The notes beneath the pieces were generated by a model that made no database searches, was not told where the DNA came from, and saw only the letters and a list, made by a program, of their open reading frames with translations. Position numbers and translations under genes: made by a program. From Planctomycetia bacterium (GTDB taxonomy: Bacteria; Planctomycetota; Planctomycetia; Gemmatales; Gemmataceae), in contig JAKEEV010000366.1 in the NCBI GenBank assembly GCA_022616395.1, positions 1 to 13,532 of the forward strand: a stretch of 13,532 bases of DNA, written 5' to 3'. Below are positions 1-7,644 of the stretch, in pieces (position 1 is the first letter of the stretch; every line of letters begins with the position of its first letter).

Positions 1-1882
1 CAAGCACCAGCGCGGCAACCAGAGGAGCGAGATTGCCCTTTTCGCCTTTGGCGAGGGCATCATCCACGACGCGGCGGGCGATGAACTGTCGCACGAGGGG
101 AATTTCGGCTTTGAGAGCAAGTGTCATCGCTTGCGCGGGGTCCGCGGGTACGAGCGGTTCGATTCCATACCAGAGCATGAGCGGGATGTTCGCATCGGCT
201 GCGTCTTCCGGATGATTCACCAACTCGCTCGCGATGCTCCACCGCTTCTCAATGGGAAGCCGTTGCAGCGCGCTTGCCAGATACAGCCTCACGACCGGAG
301 ATGGGTCGTGCTTCGCCAGTTCCGTGAAGTCCCGGAGCGTTGCCGCGGAAGGCGTGTCGCTTTCGCAAAGCAATTGAATTGCCCACGCGCGCAGGTGTGG
401 CCTCCTGTCATCCAGCAGCGTGATAAGTAAGTCTGTCGTCAGCCCGCCGGTAACATGCAATGCCCACAGCCCGCGCAATCGAGATGGAGCATTGACTTCG
501 GTTGCCTCAACGAGGTCGCGCAGCTTGGCGTGAACTTCTTTCCCGTTCCAACCCGGCTTCGCGGAGCGTTCTTGCAGAATCCGCCGGGCGTGTCTCACGA
601 AGAAGTCATTCGAGTGCCCTTGCAGCTCCACCAACTGCGCATCGGTGAGCTTGTAGAGGTCACGCGGCTGTTCGGCTTTCTGCTTTGCGCCTTTCACCGT
701 GTAAGAAATCTTGTAAATGCGTCCGGTGTTCTTGTTCGGTTTGTAGGTGTGGCATTCGCCGGTGTCGGACCAGTCCGAAACGAACACGCTTCCATCGGGA
801 CCGGTGCGGAGAGTTACTCCCATGAACCACGGGTCCGCCGAGATCATGAGGTCTTTGGCGTGACTCGCGGTGTAGCCGGAGCCTTTGGGCTTCACGATGT
901 CGTGATTGATCCGTCGGCCGTGGACGTTGCACATCAACGCGCTGTTGCGGAACTCGCTGGGGAACGAACCGCCAAGATAGATCAGCGTGCCGCAGTGCGC
1001 GTGTCCGCCGCCCATCGCGAGCGTGTCGGGTGTTCCGAGTGTGGATCGCAGGTTGCCGCCGGACCAGTGCAAGTGATCCGCGCACGTGGGCAGTCGTTCG
1101 TATGCATAAAGACTCGACGGCCGATTCCTCCACGGTTCGTAGTGCCCGCCCTGGATCATGTGGAATAAGTGCGGATTGACGCAGTTGGACACGAAGCACG
1201 CGCCATAGTCGTCGAAGTCCACACCCCACGGGTTGGTTGTGCCGTCCGCGAAGTTCTCGAAGACGAGTTTCGTGGGGTGAATGCGATACACTCCTCCATC
1301 GTAGTGAACTCGCTTCTCCGCTGGCGTTCCCGGTCGGCCAACATCGGACGGACTGGTTCGCCCGTGGCCGCCGTAGAGCCAGCCGTCCGGTCCCCAGGTG
1401 AAGCCGTTGACGAGATTGTGCCGGCTCTCCTTGTAGCCGAAGCCATCGAAGAGCACTTCCGGTTCGCCATCGGGCTTGCCGTCACCATCGCGATCGGGAA
1501 CGAAGTACAAGTTCGGCGGACTCATCACCCACACGCCACCGAAGCCGACTTCGAGGCCGGTGACGTAGTTGAAGCCTTCGTGGAAGACGCTGCGCTTCAG
1601 TTCGCCGTCGCGTTCTTCGAGAATCACGACTCGGTCTTTGCCGGTCGCCTTCCATTCACCGTAATTGAGCGCCTCCGCGACCCACAGCCGCCCGCGTGCG
1701 TCGATGGTGAACGAGATCGGCTGAATCACGTCCGGCTCGGCGGCGAAGACGGTCATCTTGAAGCCGTCGGGCAGCACGGAAGTCTTCGCGGTCTTCTCGG
1801 CCGCGACCGGCCCCGGCGTCGGCTCGGTCGCAACGACCACCAGCGGCACACAACACGCGAAAGCAATCGCCCCTCGGAACAT
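1..1882 (-). CDS. PVC-type membrane-bound dehydrogenase-like protein, C-terminus cut by window edge
   Basis: The reading frame is open from the ATG at 1880-1882 to the left edge: 627 codons, no stop. An AGGAGA ribosome site lies about 8 nt upstream. Residues 1-20 are hydrophobic and look like a signal peptide. Residues ~36-395 resemble the planctomycete TIGR02604 'membrane-bound dehydrogenase' beta-propeller: LPDGFKMTVFAAEP (37-50), LWVAEALNYGEW (67-78), the acidic loop DRDGDGKPDGE (130-140, possible Ca2+ site), GGGHAHCGTLIYLGG (291-305) and FVSDWSDTGECH (367-378). Residues ~415-627 are helical with HEAT-like character (VRLYLASALQRLP, 531-543). Family members usually end in a CxxCH cytochrome c domain; none is in the visible part, so it would lie beyond the window. 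Likely periplasmic, perhaps sugar or alcohol oxidation; the substrate cannot be read from the sequence. Family call strong, enzyme activity inferred. Confidence 0.9.
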   Translation of the reverse strand, partial: MFRGAIAFACCVPLVVVATEPTPGPVAAEKTAKTSVLPDGFKMTVFAAEPDVIQPISFTIDARGRLWVAEALNYGEWKATGKDRVVILEERDGELKRSVFHEGFNYVTGLEVGFGGVWVMSPPNLYFVPDRDGDGKPDGEPEVLFDGFGYKESRHNLVNGFTWGPDGWLYGGHGRTSPSDVGRPGTPAEKRVHYDGGVYRIHPTKLVFENFADGTTNPWGVDFDDYGACFVSNCVNPHLFHMIQGGHYEPWRNRPSSLYAYERLPTCADHLHWSGGNLRSTLGTPDTLAMGGGHAHCGTLIYLGGSFPSEFRNSALMCNVHGRRINHDIVKPKGSGYTASHAKDLMISADPWFMGVTLRTGPDGSVFVSDWSDTGECHTYKPNKNTGRIYKISYTVKGAKQKAEQPRDLYKLTDAQLVELQGHSNDFFVRHARRILQERSAKPGWNGKEVHAKLRDLVEATEVNAPSRLRGLWALHVTGGLTTDLLITLLDDRRPHLRAWAIQLLCESDTPSAATLRDFTELAKHDPSPVVRLYLASALQRLPIEKRWSIASELVNHPEDAADANIPLMLWYGIEPLVPADPAQAMTLALKAEIPLVRQFIARRVVDDALAKGEKGNLAPLVAALVL

Positions 1883-2028
1883 GATGCGTTCTCCTACGAA
1901 GCGAGATTTCCCCACGGTAGCCCGGCCGCGAAGAGTTGTCACGCGTGTTTCGCGTTCGAGTGTCGAGCATTGCGGTGGATGGGACGGGCGGTAAGATAGC
2001 AGCAACGATCTCAAACGAGGAGTAAACC

Positions 2029-2442
2029 GTGGGCGAAATTCGCGTGAAGGTGAAGATCACCAACGCCGTCGATGAGGCGCTGGCTCGTCGCGGGCAACTC
2101 GCGCAGGGTGCCGTCCGAACTTACGAAGCGGATGCGATGGTTGATACCGGTTCCGTGCGCATGGTGATTCCGCCTCACGTCATGGAGCAATTAGGCGTTC
2201 AAGAGCGCGCACGGCGAGTTGCCGAATATGCCGATGGGCGGAAGGAAAGCGTCGCGGTAACTGAACCGATCATCGTTGATATTCTCGGTCGCGACACACT
2301 CGAAGAAGCTCTCGTCCTCGGTGATGAAGTTCTGATTGGTCAGACCGTTCTTGAGAAACTCGACCTGCTCGCCGATTGTGCCAACCGCCGGCTCGTGCCC
2401 AACCCGGCGCATCCCGATCAGCCGGTTACCAAGGTGAAGTAA
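2029..2442 (+). CDS. Small retropepsin-like aspartic protease (clan AA type)
   Basis: A 137-residue protein starting at GTG, chosen because GAGGAG lies 6 nt upstream and no better start exists. The key motif is AMVDTGSVRMVIP (36-48) with the catalytic DTG at 39-41, preceded by a strand (TYEADAM). A second hydrophobic strand-turn, EVLIGQTVLEKLDL, near the C-terminus fits the single-domain aspartic protease fold, which acts as a homodimer in retropepsins. The length (~130 residues) fits the bacterial clan AA aspartic protease family. No signal peptide or membrane segment is seen, so it is probably cytoplasmic. It is divergent from the dehydrogenase-like gene and converges on the oxygenase with 13 nt between stop codons, so it is probably transcribed alone. 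The substrate is unknown, and proteolysis has not often been shown for this family. Confidence 0.82.
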   Translation: MGEIRVKVKITNAVDEALARRGQLAQGAVRTYEADAMVDTGSVRMVIPPHVMEQLGVQERARRVAEYADGRKESVAVTEPIIVDILGRDTLEEALVLGDEVLIGQTVLEKLDLLADCANRRLVPNPAHPDQPVTKVK

Positions 2443-2455
2443 GCGAAGAGGCGTG

Positions 2456-3043
2456 TTACTCTTTTCCGACGCGGTACATCACATCTGTCCGCAACACGTA
2501 CTTTCGGCCCGCGACGACCGGAGCGCCTTCGTGCAAAAGGTAGTGGAAGAACACCAGAGCCTTGCCGGTCTCTGGCTTCACGCGAATCTCCGCGCCGTCG
2601 GGCAGAGTGAGGCCGTCGTCCTGGATGTAGATGACCGTTTCGCCTCCTTCGCACTCTTCGTTCAAGTACACCATGAACGTGAACTGGCTGCGTTCGTCAT
2701 TCCTTGCAAAATGACCGTCGATGTGCGGGCGGAACGTGTGGCCGGGATCGTAGCGATAGAACCGGAAGCGTTCGTTTAGCCCAGTCGCTTCGTGGCTCAG
2801 ATACGGAGAGGGAATCAGCGGTTTTGCGCCTTCCCAGAGTTTCTTCGCCCATGCGTGATTGTCGATCATCACGCGCTCGTTGTTGCGGATTTCGGGTGCC
2901 ATGACCGGCCCGCCGAGCGTGGTGATCGGAGCCGCCGCGAACCCCGCGTCTTCTGTTACGCGGATGTACTCCGCACACTCCTCGGGCGTGAGGAAGTCAT
3001 GAATCACGAACACTTGCGCGCCGTCGAGTTCTTCTTTTCGCAT
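2456..3043 (-). CDS. 2-oxoglutarate/Fe(II)-dependent oxygenase, prolyl 4-hydroxylase type
   Basis: A 195-residue protein. Two adjacent ATGs (3044-3046 and 3041-3043) are possible; the second is preferred because GAGGA at 3050-3054 is 6 nt from it but only 3 nt from the first. Numbering from the second ATG, RFYRYDPGHTFRPHIDGHF gives the iron ligands H107 and D109, LLHEGAPV gives the distal H171, and GRKYVLRTDV gives K181, the usual 2-oxoglutarate carboxylate contact. ALVFFHYLLHEG is the typical jelly-roll strand before the distal histidine. The full catalytic set is present, so the enzyme should be active: 2-oxoglutarate + O2 + substrate gives a hydroxylated product, succinate and CO2. No signal peptide, so cytoplasmic. 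The substrate (peptidyl proline or another residue) cannot be told. It lies downstream of the sigma gene on the same strand, but a terminator and a palindrome separate them. Confidence 0.9.
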   Translation of the reverse strand: MRKEELDGAQVFVIHDFLTPEECAEYIRVTEDAGFAAAPITTLGGPVMAPEIRNNERVMIDNHAWAKKLWEGAKPLIPSPYLSHEATGLNERFRFYRYDPGHTFRPHIDGHFARNDERSQFTFMVYLNEECEGGETVIYIQDDGLTLPDGAEIRVKPETGKALVFFHYLLHEGAPVVAGRKYVLRTDVMYRVGKE

Positions 3044-3136
3044 CATTTGTCCTCATCTGGAAGTGGAAACGACACTCGTACATTTCAACGGACACCGCGA
3101 CGGCAGAAAAGGTGATCTTGGCGGGTGGTCTGCCCT

Positions 3137-3206
3137 AAGACCGGCTAAAGCCGGGACTCCAACGGAAGAGCTGGATTCCGTTGGAGTCCCGGCTGTAGCC
3201 GGTCTT
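3137..3206. repeat. Long inverted repeat, 31-bp arms
   Basis: Arms 3137-3167 and 3176-3206 are complementary at 30 of 31 positions, with an 8-nt loop. The arms begin with AAGACCGGCTA and contain GGGACTCCAACGGAA. It lies between the 3' end of the sigma gene and the start of the oxygenase gene. There is no T-run on either side, so it does not look like a simple intrinsic terminator; a dispersed palindromic repeat is more likely. Confidence 0.85.
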
Positions 3207-3258
3207 CGTTTCAACTGACCGAAACCGAATCCCAGGAAACCGGAGCAACTCGACTGCG

Positions 3259-3289
3259 CAACAAAGAAGCCCACCTCTTGAGGTGGGCT
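3259..3289 (-). terminator. Intrinsic terminator of the sigma factor gene
   Basis: On the minus strand, 18 nt after the TAA of the sigma gene, AGCCCACCTC and GAGGTGGGCT (3280-3289 and 3268-3277) form a perfect 10-bp inverted repeat around AA, followed by the T-rich stretch TTCTTTGTT. This is a standard rho-independent layout on the minus strand. The plus-strand flank has no T-run. Confidence 0.75.
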
Positions 3290-3306
3290 GTTGGCGTGAG
3301 TCGCGA

Positions 3307-5559
3307 TTACGGCTTCGGCGGCACCGGAGGCACGGGCGGTTTGGGCGGAACCGGAGGAGTTGGCGGAAGCGAAGGAACAGGCTTGACCTTGAGCTTGAAC
3401 CCTTCCAGCTTCTTTGCCTCGTCGGTATCGGCCAGCGCCTTCGCGACGGCAACCCAAGCGGCCTTGCGGTCTGTGGCCTTGCTGATGCTGGCGAGCGTCA
3501 GCTTCTTCTCGCTGTCGGTGGGTAGGCGGCTGAGTGTCGCGAGTGTCAGAGCTTCGAGAATCTCCGTGTCGCTCTTCTTCGCGGAAATCAGTTCACTCAC
3601 CAACTTCTCGAGCTTGTCAGGTTGCGGCGCGGGCGGTGCGGGCGGCACTGGCGGATTCGGAATGACCTTTGGCTTCACATAAAGGGGGCGGTCAAAGGTT
3701 TTCTCGTTGGGCACCACGTACCAGAAGTTTTGCTTGAGCGTGGTTTTTCGCATTGGCGGCGCAAGCATTTTCTTCTTCCACTCTTCGCCGAGTCGTTTTT
3801 GAACCGCGGGGTCTTTCAGGAGCGTGTCGAGGAGCTTCTCGCGCTTCTTCGGGTCTTTGTCCTCGGTGAAGTATTTCAGTTCCAGCGCCGTCGGCCCGCT
3901 TCCGCGTGTGTCGGTCAGCACGCGCTTGAGGAACTCCGCGTCTGAGTCGTCGACAATCAAGTTCGACCAACGCTCAATAACGAGCTTGTCCCTCTGCTGG
4001 TTGTCGTCCACGAATAACCACAGGTGATCTTTCTGCTCCGCGTCTGGGTTAATCACAAACAGGTCGCCTTCATGGATGGTCAACTCGCCGGCGGGCAGTG
4101 TAATGAGCCGCCGATAGAGCTGCTGGGGCTGCTGGGCTGGCGTCTGCTTGACCCCGAACTCCTTGAGCCGGAGCTGGGTGATTTTGAGCTTGGCATCGGT
4201 GGTTTGGATGGTCGCGAGCAGTTGCTTGTCTTTGAAGTCCTTTTCGTCTCGCACGGTGAGCAGCTTCCCCTCCAGGGTGAAGGCGAGATCCACCGCTTCC
4301 ACCAACTCCAGCGCGTCGGTGTCATCGGTGAGGAGGATGACGCGCGTTCCATCGGCGGACAGTTTCCCGCGGACGAGCTTGATGCGTTCTGGAGGCACGC
4401 CAAGTTTCTTTGCGAGGAACACGCGGACGTCATCGTCGTCCATCATCCACTCGATCACTTTCCCGCGTTTGTCGTCGTCCTTGTCGGAGATGAAGAACCA
4501 CATTTCCAGAGGCGTCGCTGGGGTTCCGCGCACATCCAGGCACAACCGGCGCAGGAAAGTGGCGTCGTCGGGTTCGGGTTGCGCCTTCGGGGTCCGGCCA
4601 GCGATGTGTTTGTTGAATGTGTTGGGCTGCGCGGTCGGCGTGAACTTGGCGGTCTTGCCCGGCGCGGGTTGGTCGTCGGCGGAAGCCGGCATGAGACCCA
4701 GGCCGAGTCCAGTCGTCAGGACCAGCGCGGTCACGGCAAGTACCGCGACCGCCTTGAGTTTGGCGAGCATCATCATCCGCATTACCCCTTCGGAAAGTTG
4801 GACGGCGTGTTCGGACACGAGCGAGTTGACAGCGGCTTCGGTGGCTCCGACTTCGACCGCGCGCACCACACCAGCAGCCAGCGTGTGCGGAACGGCCGAG
4901 GCCGCGGCGTGAGTACCGAGCAAGCCCGCCAGCGCGCCGCCGGAGAGCGTCACCCCTCGGCGCGTGAGCCGAGCGGCAAGCGTGCGCCGCGCCGATGCTA
5001 ATCGTGTGGCGAGCGTGGCTGGCGGCACGTTGAGGTGCTTCGCTACTTCGCGTTGCGGTCGCCCTTCGAGATCGCACAGGACAACCGGCAGACGGAGCTT
5101 GTCCGGCAGGCGGGCCAACTCCTCGTCGATGACCGGCTGAAGGTCGGCCCAGACGACAGGCGAACTGCTCGGTGCGGTCGGCTCGGGCATGACGTCCACC
5201 TGCTTCTCGCGAGACCGACGGCGGGCCAGAACCATTCGGGCCTTCAGCGCCGTCCGATACGCCACTCCATAGAGCCAGTTGCCCACTTGCTCACGTGGTC
5301 GCACGCTCGCGGCCCGTCGTGCCAGCACCAAAAACGTCGCCTGGAAAGCGTCGTCCGCGGTGGCGTGGTCATTCACCATTCGTCGGCACACGCCGAGCAC
5401 CATCGGTCCGTGTCGGCGCACCAGTTCGGCGAATGCGTCGGCATCGCGTTCGGTGACGAACGAACCGAGCAGTTCGCCATCAGTGCGCGCGGCCGACTGA
5501 CGAGCCAGGACAACCCGTCTCAGCGATGGCATCAAGCGGTTGGCTTGCCCGGTGGGCAT
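3307..5559 (-). CDS. ECF-type RNA polymerase sigma factor with membrane-anchored DUF1549/DUF1553-like extension
   Basis: A 750-residue product from the ATG at 5557-5559; AGAGG 7 nt upstream supports this start over the in-frame GTG at 5578-5580. Residues ~42-108 are sigma region 2 (HGPMVLGVCRRMV, ADDAFQATFLVLARRA, NWLYGVAYR). Residues ~143-203 are region 4 (LPDKLRLPVVLCDLEG, then the helix-turn-helix GRPQREVAKHLNVPPATLA). One membrane helix follows (~270-290). The C-terminal part has two repeats resembling DUF1549: FLRRLCLDVRGTPATPLEM (from ~335) and FLKRVLTDTRGSGPTALEL (from ~543), each followed by an acidic/lysine stretch. A third module (~649-723, ATLSRLPTDSEKK) resembles the end of DUF1553. 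Proline-rich linkers sit at ~635-647 and at the C-terminus (VPPKPPVPPVPPKP). The sigma half would face the cytoplasm and the rest the periplasm, suggesting a built-in sensor or anti-sigma; that role is inferred. Confidence 0.9.
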   Translation of the reverse strand: MPTGQANRLMPSLRRVVLARQSAARTDGELLGSFVTERDADAFAELVRRHGPMVLGVCRRMVNDHATADDAFQATFLVLARRAASVRPREQVGNWLYGVAYRTALKARMVLARRRSREKQVDVMPEPTAPSSSPVVWADLQPVIDEELARLPDKLRLPVVLCDLEGRPQREVAKHLNVPPATLATRLASARRTLAARLTRRGVTLSGGALAGLLGTHAAASAVPHTLAAGVVRAVEVGATEAAVNSLVSEHAVQLSEGVMRMMMLAKLKAVAVLAVTALVLTTGLGLGLMPASADDQPAPGKTAKFTPTAQPNTFNKHIAGRTPKAQPEPDDATFLRRLCLDVRGTPATPLEMWFFISDKDDDKRGKVIEWMMDDDDVRVFLAKKLGVPPERIKLVRGKLSADGTRVILLTDDTDALELVEAVDLAFTLEGKLLTVRDEKDFKDKQLLATIQTTDAKLKITQLRLKEFGVKQTPAQQPQQLYRRLITLPAGELTIHEGDLFVINPDAEQKDHLWLFVDDNQQRDKLVIERWSNLIVDDSDAEFLKRVLTDTRGSGPTALELKYFTEDKDPKKREKLLDTLLKDPAVQKRLGEEWKKKMLAPPMRKTTLKQNFWYVVPNEKTFDRPLYVKPKVIPNPPVPPAPPAPQPDKLEKLVSELISAKKSDTEILEALTLATLSRLPTDSEKKLTLASISKATDRKAAWVAVAKALADTDEAKKLEGFKLKVKPVPSLPPTPPVPPKPPVPPVPPKP

Positions 5560-5571
5560 AAGAGAGCCTCT
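5560..5571 (-). promoter_or_regulatory. Ribosome binding site deciding the sigma factor start
   Basis: AGAGG on the minus strand (5567-5571), 7 nt before the ATG at 5557-5559. It lies between that ATG and the in-frame GTG at 5580, which has no comparable site, so the shorter 750-residue product is preferred. Confidence 0.5.
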
Positions 5572-5619
5572 GCATTGCACCAGATATGTGTGAGGCGGAG
5601 TCCTTCCACATCACACTCA

Positions 5620-5676
5620 TTGTTCCGATCGCGGAAAAAACCGGACAGAGCTGATTTTTCCTGACGAACGGAACAA
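5620..5676. repeat. Bipartite inverted repeat upstream of the sigma factor gene
   Basis: TTGTTCCG (5620-5627) pairs with CGGAACAA (5669-5676), and inside it GGAAAAA (5633-5639) pairs with TTTTTCC (5655-5661). The element is centred about 90 bp upstream of the sigma start in the divergent gap. It could be an operator or a hairpin; the two nested half-site pairs are direct sequence evidence, the role is inference. Confidence 0.5.
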
Positions 5677-5821
5677 GCTCAAGCCGATGCGCATTATTCG
5701 ATGCGGCTTGCGATCCGGTGTCACTCGCATCCGTCACTAACTATTGCCCGCGATCCCGGTCGCGCTCGGGCGACTTTTTCTGGGATTTGTTCGAGCTTAA
5801 TCGCAGAAGGATGACTTTGAA

Positions 5822-5884
5822 AGTAGTAGGCGCACTCCGTGTGCCGCTCTTCGAGCGGCCCTCACGCTCCGCGTGAGGACTACT
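5822..5884. repeat. Cloverleaf-shaped palindromic repeat before the glycosyltransferase gene
   Basis: An outer 6-bp stem AGTAGT/ACTACT (5822-5827 with 5879-5884) encloses three hairpins: 5829-5845 (7 bp, one G-T pair, TCC loop), 5846-5856 (4 bp, TTC loop) and 5860-5878 (CCTCACGC/GCGTGAGG, 8 bp perfect, TCC loop). The last arm and its GGACTA flank recur twice, in opposite orientations, at 9426-9488, so this is part of a repeat family. It lies 29 bp before the glycosyltransferase start. With the two preceding features, this accounts for the recognisable content of the 354-nt gap 5560-5913. Confidence 0.8.
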
Positions 5885-5913
5885 CTGAAGAACGCAGTCG
5901 AAGGGATTCACCG

Positions 5914-7641
5914 ATGACTGACACTCGCCCCACTTGCCTTTCCGCGCGCGATTACTGTTTGCTTGGCGCGTTGAGTTTGGCTCTGTTCCTCATTTCCCCG
6001 CTGTTTGGCAAGACACTGACGGGTCACGAATCGGTGCTGGCTCAGAACAGCCGCGAGATGCTCGCGGATGGCGACTGGCTGGTGCCGAAGGTCGGCGGGC
6101 AGCCGTGGCTGGAACGTCCACCGGTGCCAGACTGGTTCATCTGTGGCGTGTACGCCATCGCCGGGACTTCCGCCAACGACAGTGTTGCGCGCCTGGCGGC
6201 AATCCTCGTTGCTATCCCCATTGTGCTGCTTGTCGCGAACACCGCAGCGCTCTTCTATGGTCGCGCTTCGGGGCTAATGGCCGGCGGGATCTTCGCGACG
6301 ATGCACGAGATGTACTCCTACGCGAGCAACCCCGAAGCGGACATTTTCCTGTGCCTCATCGTGACCGCGACGGTGGCGGTATTCGCGCGACTGGAATTCG
6401 GCGCTCGCGCCAACCGCGAAGGCGAGTCGAGTTCGTTTTTCGGTTCGCGGCCGTGGATGGTGGTGGGTTTCTTCGCGCTCCTTGGCGGAACCAATCTGGC
6501 GAAGGGTTTGATCTTCGGAACCATGATGGCGGGCTTGCCGGTCGCGGGTTATCTGATGTGGAACCGGTCGTGGGGTCAGATGAAGCGCTACGTGTGGTTC
6601 TGGGGCTGGCTTGTTGCACTCGGTGTGGCGCTCGCGTGGCCGGTCGCGATGATCGCGAACTATCCCGAAATCCTTCAGTTGTGGAAGGAGCATTATTTCG
6701 GGCGGTTGAACAAGGGCTATCTCGCGGAGCCGTGGTGGTACTACGCGGTGAATGTGCCTTATGTACTCTTGCCCTGGACTCTCCCGGCGATCATCGGCTT
6801 GTGGCAAACTCGCAAGGCTGCGTTCGCCGGTCCGGGGCCGGAGCGGTTCCTGTGGTGCTGGGCGATTCTGCCTCCGATGGTGTTCTCGCTCTCTGATGGG
6901 AAGCATCACCACTACCTGTTGCAGTGCATGGCACCCTGGGCGATTCTCTCGGTCGGAGGCGCAAGCGCGATCTGGCGATTTTTCCGCGCGCGACTTCCTC
7001 AAAGATGGCAGACTCCGTGGCCCGCGACCATCTTGCTCGGCGGGACGCTCGCCGCGTTGCTCTTCGCGTATCGAGTGAAGATCGGCGGGCCGGAGTGGTT
7101 GGTTCCGGTGTCGGCCAGCGCAATGTTTGTGCTGGCGTTCGTGCTGGCGCGGTCGGTGATTCATCCGAACCCGCGCATTGCCTTCGGCGGCGTGTTGCTT
7201 GTGATTTCCGCGGCGTACGCGATCTGGACTTCGTACATCGGCGCCTACCGCGACTCGTACCGGCACGATACCGTGATGCTGCATCAGGCGGCCGAGATCG
7301 TTCCTTCCGATTCGATGCTTTACGTTCATTATGATTGGGCCAAGCCGCTGGAGACATTCTGGGTGCTTTATCACACTCCGCGACCCGGCACTCTCATCCG
7401 CGATGCGTGGGAGCTGCACGAGAAGTCTGGCGGGCGCGGAGAGGTGTTTGTGTTGGCTCGTCGGATGGACGCGGCAACGTTCGCCAGGTTTGGAACTGTG
7501 GAAGCAGTGATCGAGAGCGAAAAGACGCGCCTGGAACCCAGCGCGGAATATCGCAGAGTGCTCTATCGCATTACTCTCCACGACTCAATTCCGCCTCCTC
7601 CGCCGCAACTGCTTGCCCACACCCGCCGAACGCTGTGGTGA
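5914..7641 (+). CDS. ArnT/PMT-family integral membrane glycosyltransferase
   Basis: A 575-residue polytopic membrane protein. The ATG at 5914 follows GAAGGGA by 7 nt; an upstream in-frame GTG (5839) would add 25 residues read from the palindromic repeat, and is rejected. After a first helix (~14-32) comes a loop with GHESVLAQNSREMLADGDWL (37-56) and WLERPPVPDW, matching the first luminal loop of ArnT/dolichyl-phosphate-mannose transferases (usually DE..Y...AREML..GDWLVP). Here the acidic residue is E39 in GHE. A second acidic motif is NPEADIFL (139-146). FSLSDGKHHHYLLQCMAPWA (324-343) matches the late helix-loop of the family (S.GK..HYLLP). About 10-11 membrane helices are visible, with a soluble C-terminal domain from ~430. 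It should transfer a sugar from a polyprenyl phosphate carrier to lipid or protein on the outer face; donor and acceptor are unknown. Confidence 0.87.
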   Translation: MTDTRPTCLSARDYCLLGALSLALFLISPLFGKTLTGHESVLAQNSREMLADGDWLVPKVGGQPWLERPPVPDWFICGVYAIAGTSANDSVARLAAILVAIPIVLLVANTAALFYGRASGLMAGGIFATMHEMYSYASNPEADIFLCLIVTATVAVFARLEFGARANREGESSSFFGSRPWMVVGFFALLGGTNLAKGLIFGTMMAGLPVAGYLMWNRSWGQMKRYVWFWGWLVALGVALAWPVAMIANYPEILQLWKEHYFGRLNKGYLAEPWWYYAVNVPYVLLPWTLPAIIGLWQTRKAAFAGPGPERFLWCWAILPPMVFSLSDGKHHHYLLQCMAPWAILSVGGASAIWRFFRARLPQRWQTPWPATILLGGTLAALLFAYRVKIGGPEWLVPVSASAMFVLAFVLARSVIHPNPRIAFGGVLLVISAAYAIWTSYIGAYRDSYRHDTVMLHQAAEIVPSDSMLYVHYDWAKPLETFWVLYHTPRPGTLIRDAWELHEKSGGRGEVFVLARRMDAATFARFGTVEAVIESEKTRLEPSAEYRRVLYRITLHDSIPPPPPQLLAHTRRTLW

Positions 7642-7644
7642 AGC

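Noticed and set aside
131..1999. Several long plus-strand frames (131-430, 455-1168, 1169-1999) and minus-strand frames in other phases
   Set aside because: They lie opposite or out of phase with the 627-codon dehydrogenase-like frame, have no family resemblance, and show the Arg/Val-rich make-up of shadow frames in GC-rich DNA.
4024..5001. A 325-codon plus-strand frame
   Set aside because: Antisense to the sigma factor gene, no domain, shadow composition.
5480..5737. An 85-codon minus-strand frame overlapping the sigma factor start
   Set aside because: Out of phase with the sigma gene, no ribosome site, no domain, and it reads through the inverted repeat.
5746..5779. A plus-strand intrinsic terminator (CGCGA/TCGCG stem with outer GCC/GGC, then TTTTT)
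   Set aside because: No plus-strand gene lies upstream to be terminated, and the stem has an uneven bulge; probably chance.
5822..5884. A tRNA, because of the cloverleaf shape
   Set aside because: The loops are 3 nt, there is no anticodon loop, no TTCRA loop and no acceptor CCA region.
6274..7581. A 435-codon minus-strand frame
   Set aside because: It lies entirely antisense to the membrane glycosyltransferase; its translation is rich in Arg, His and Pro with no recognisable domain.
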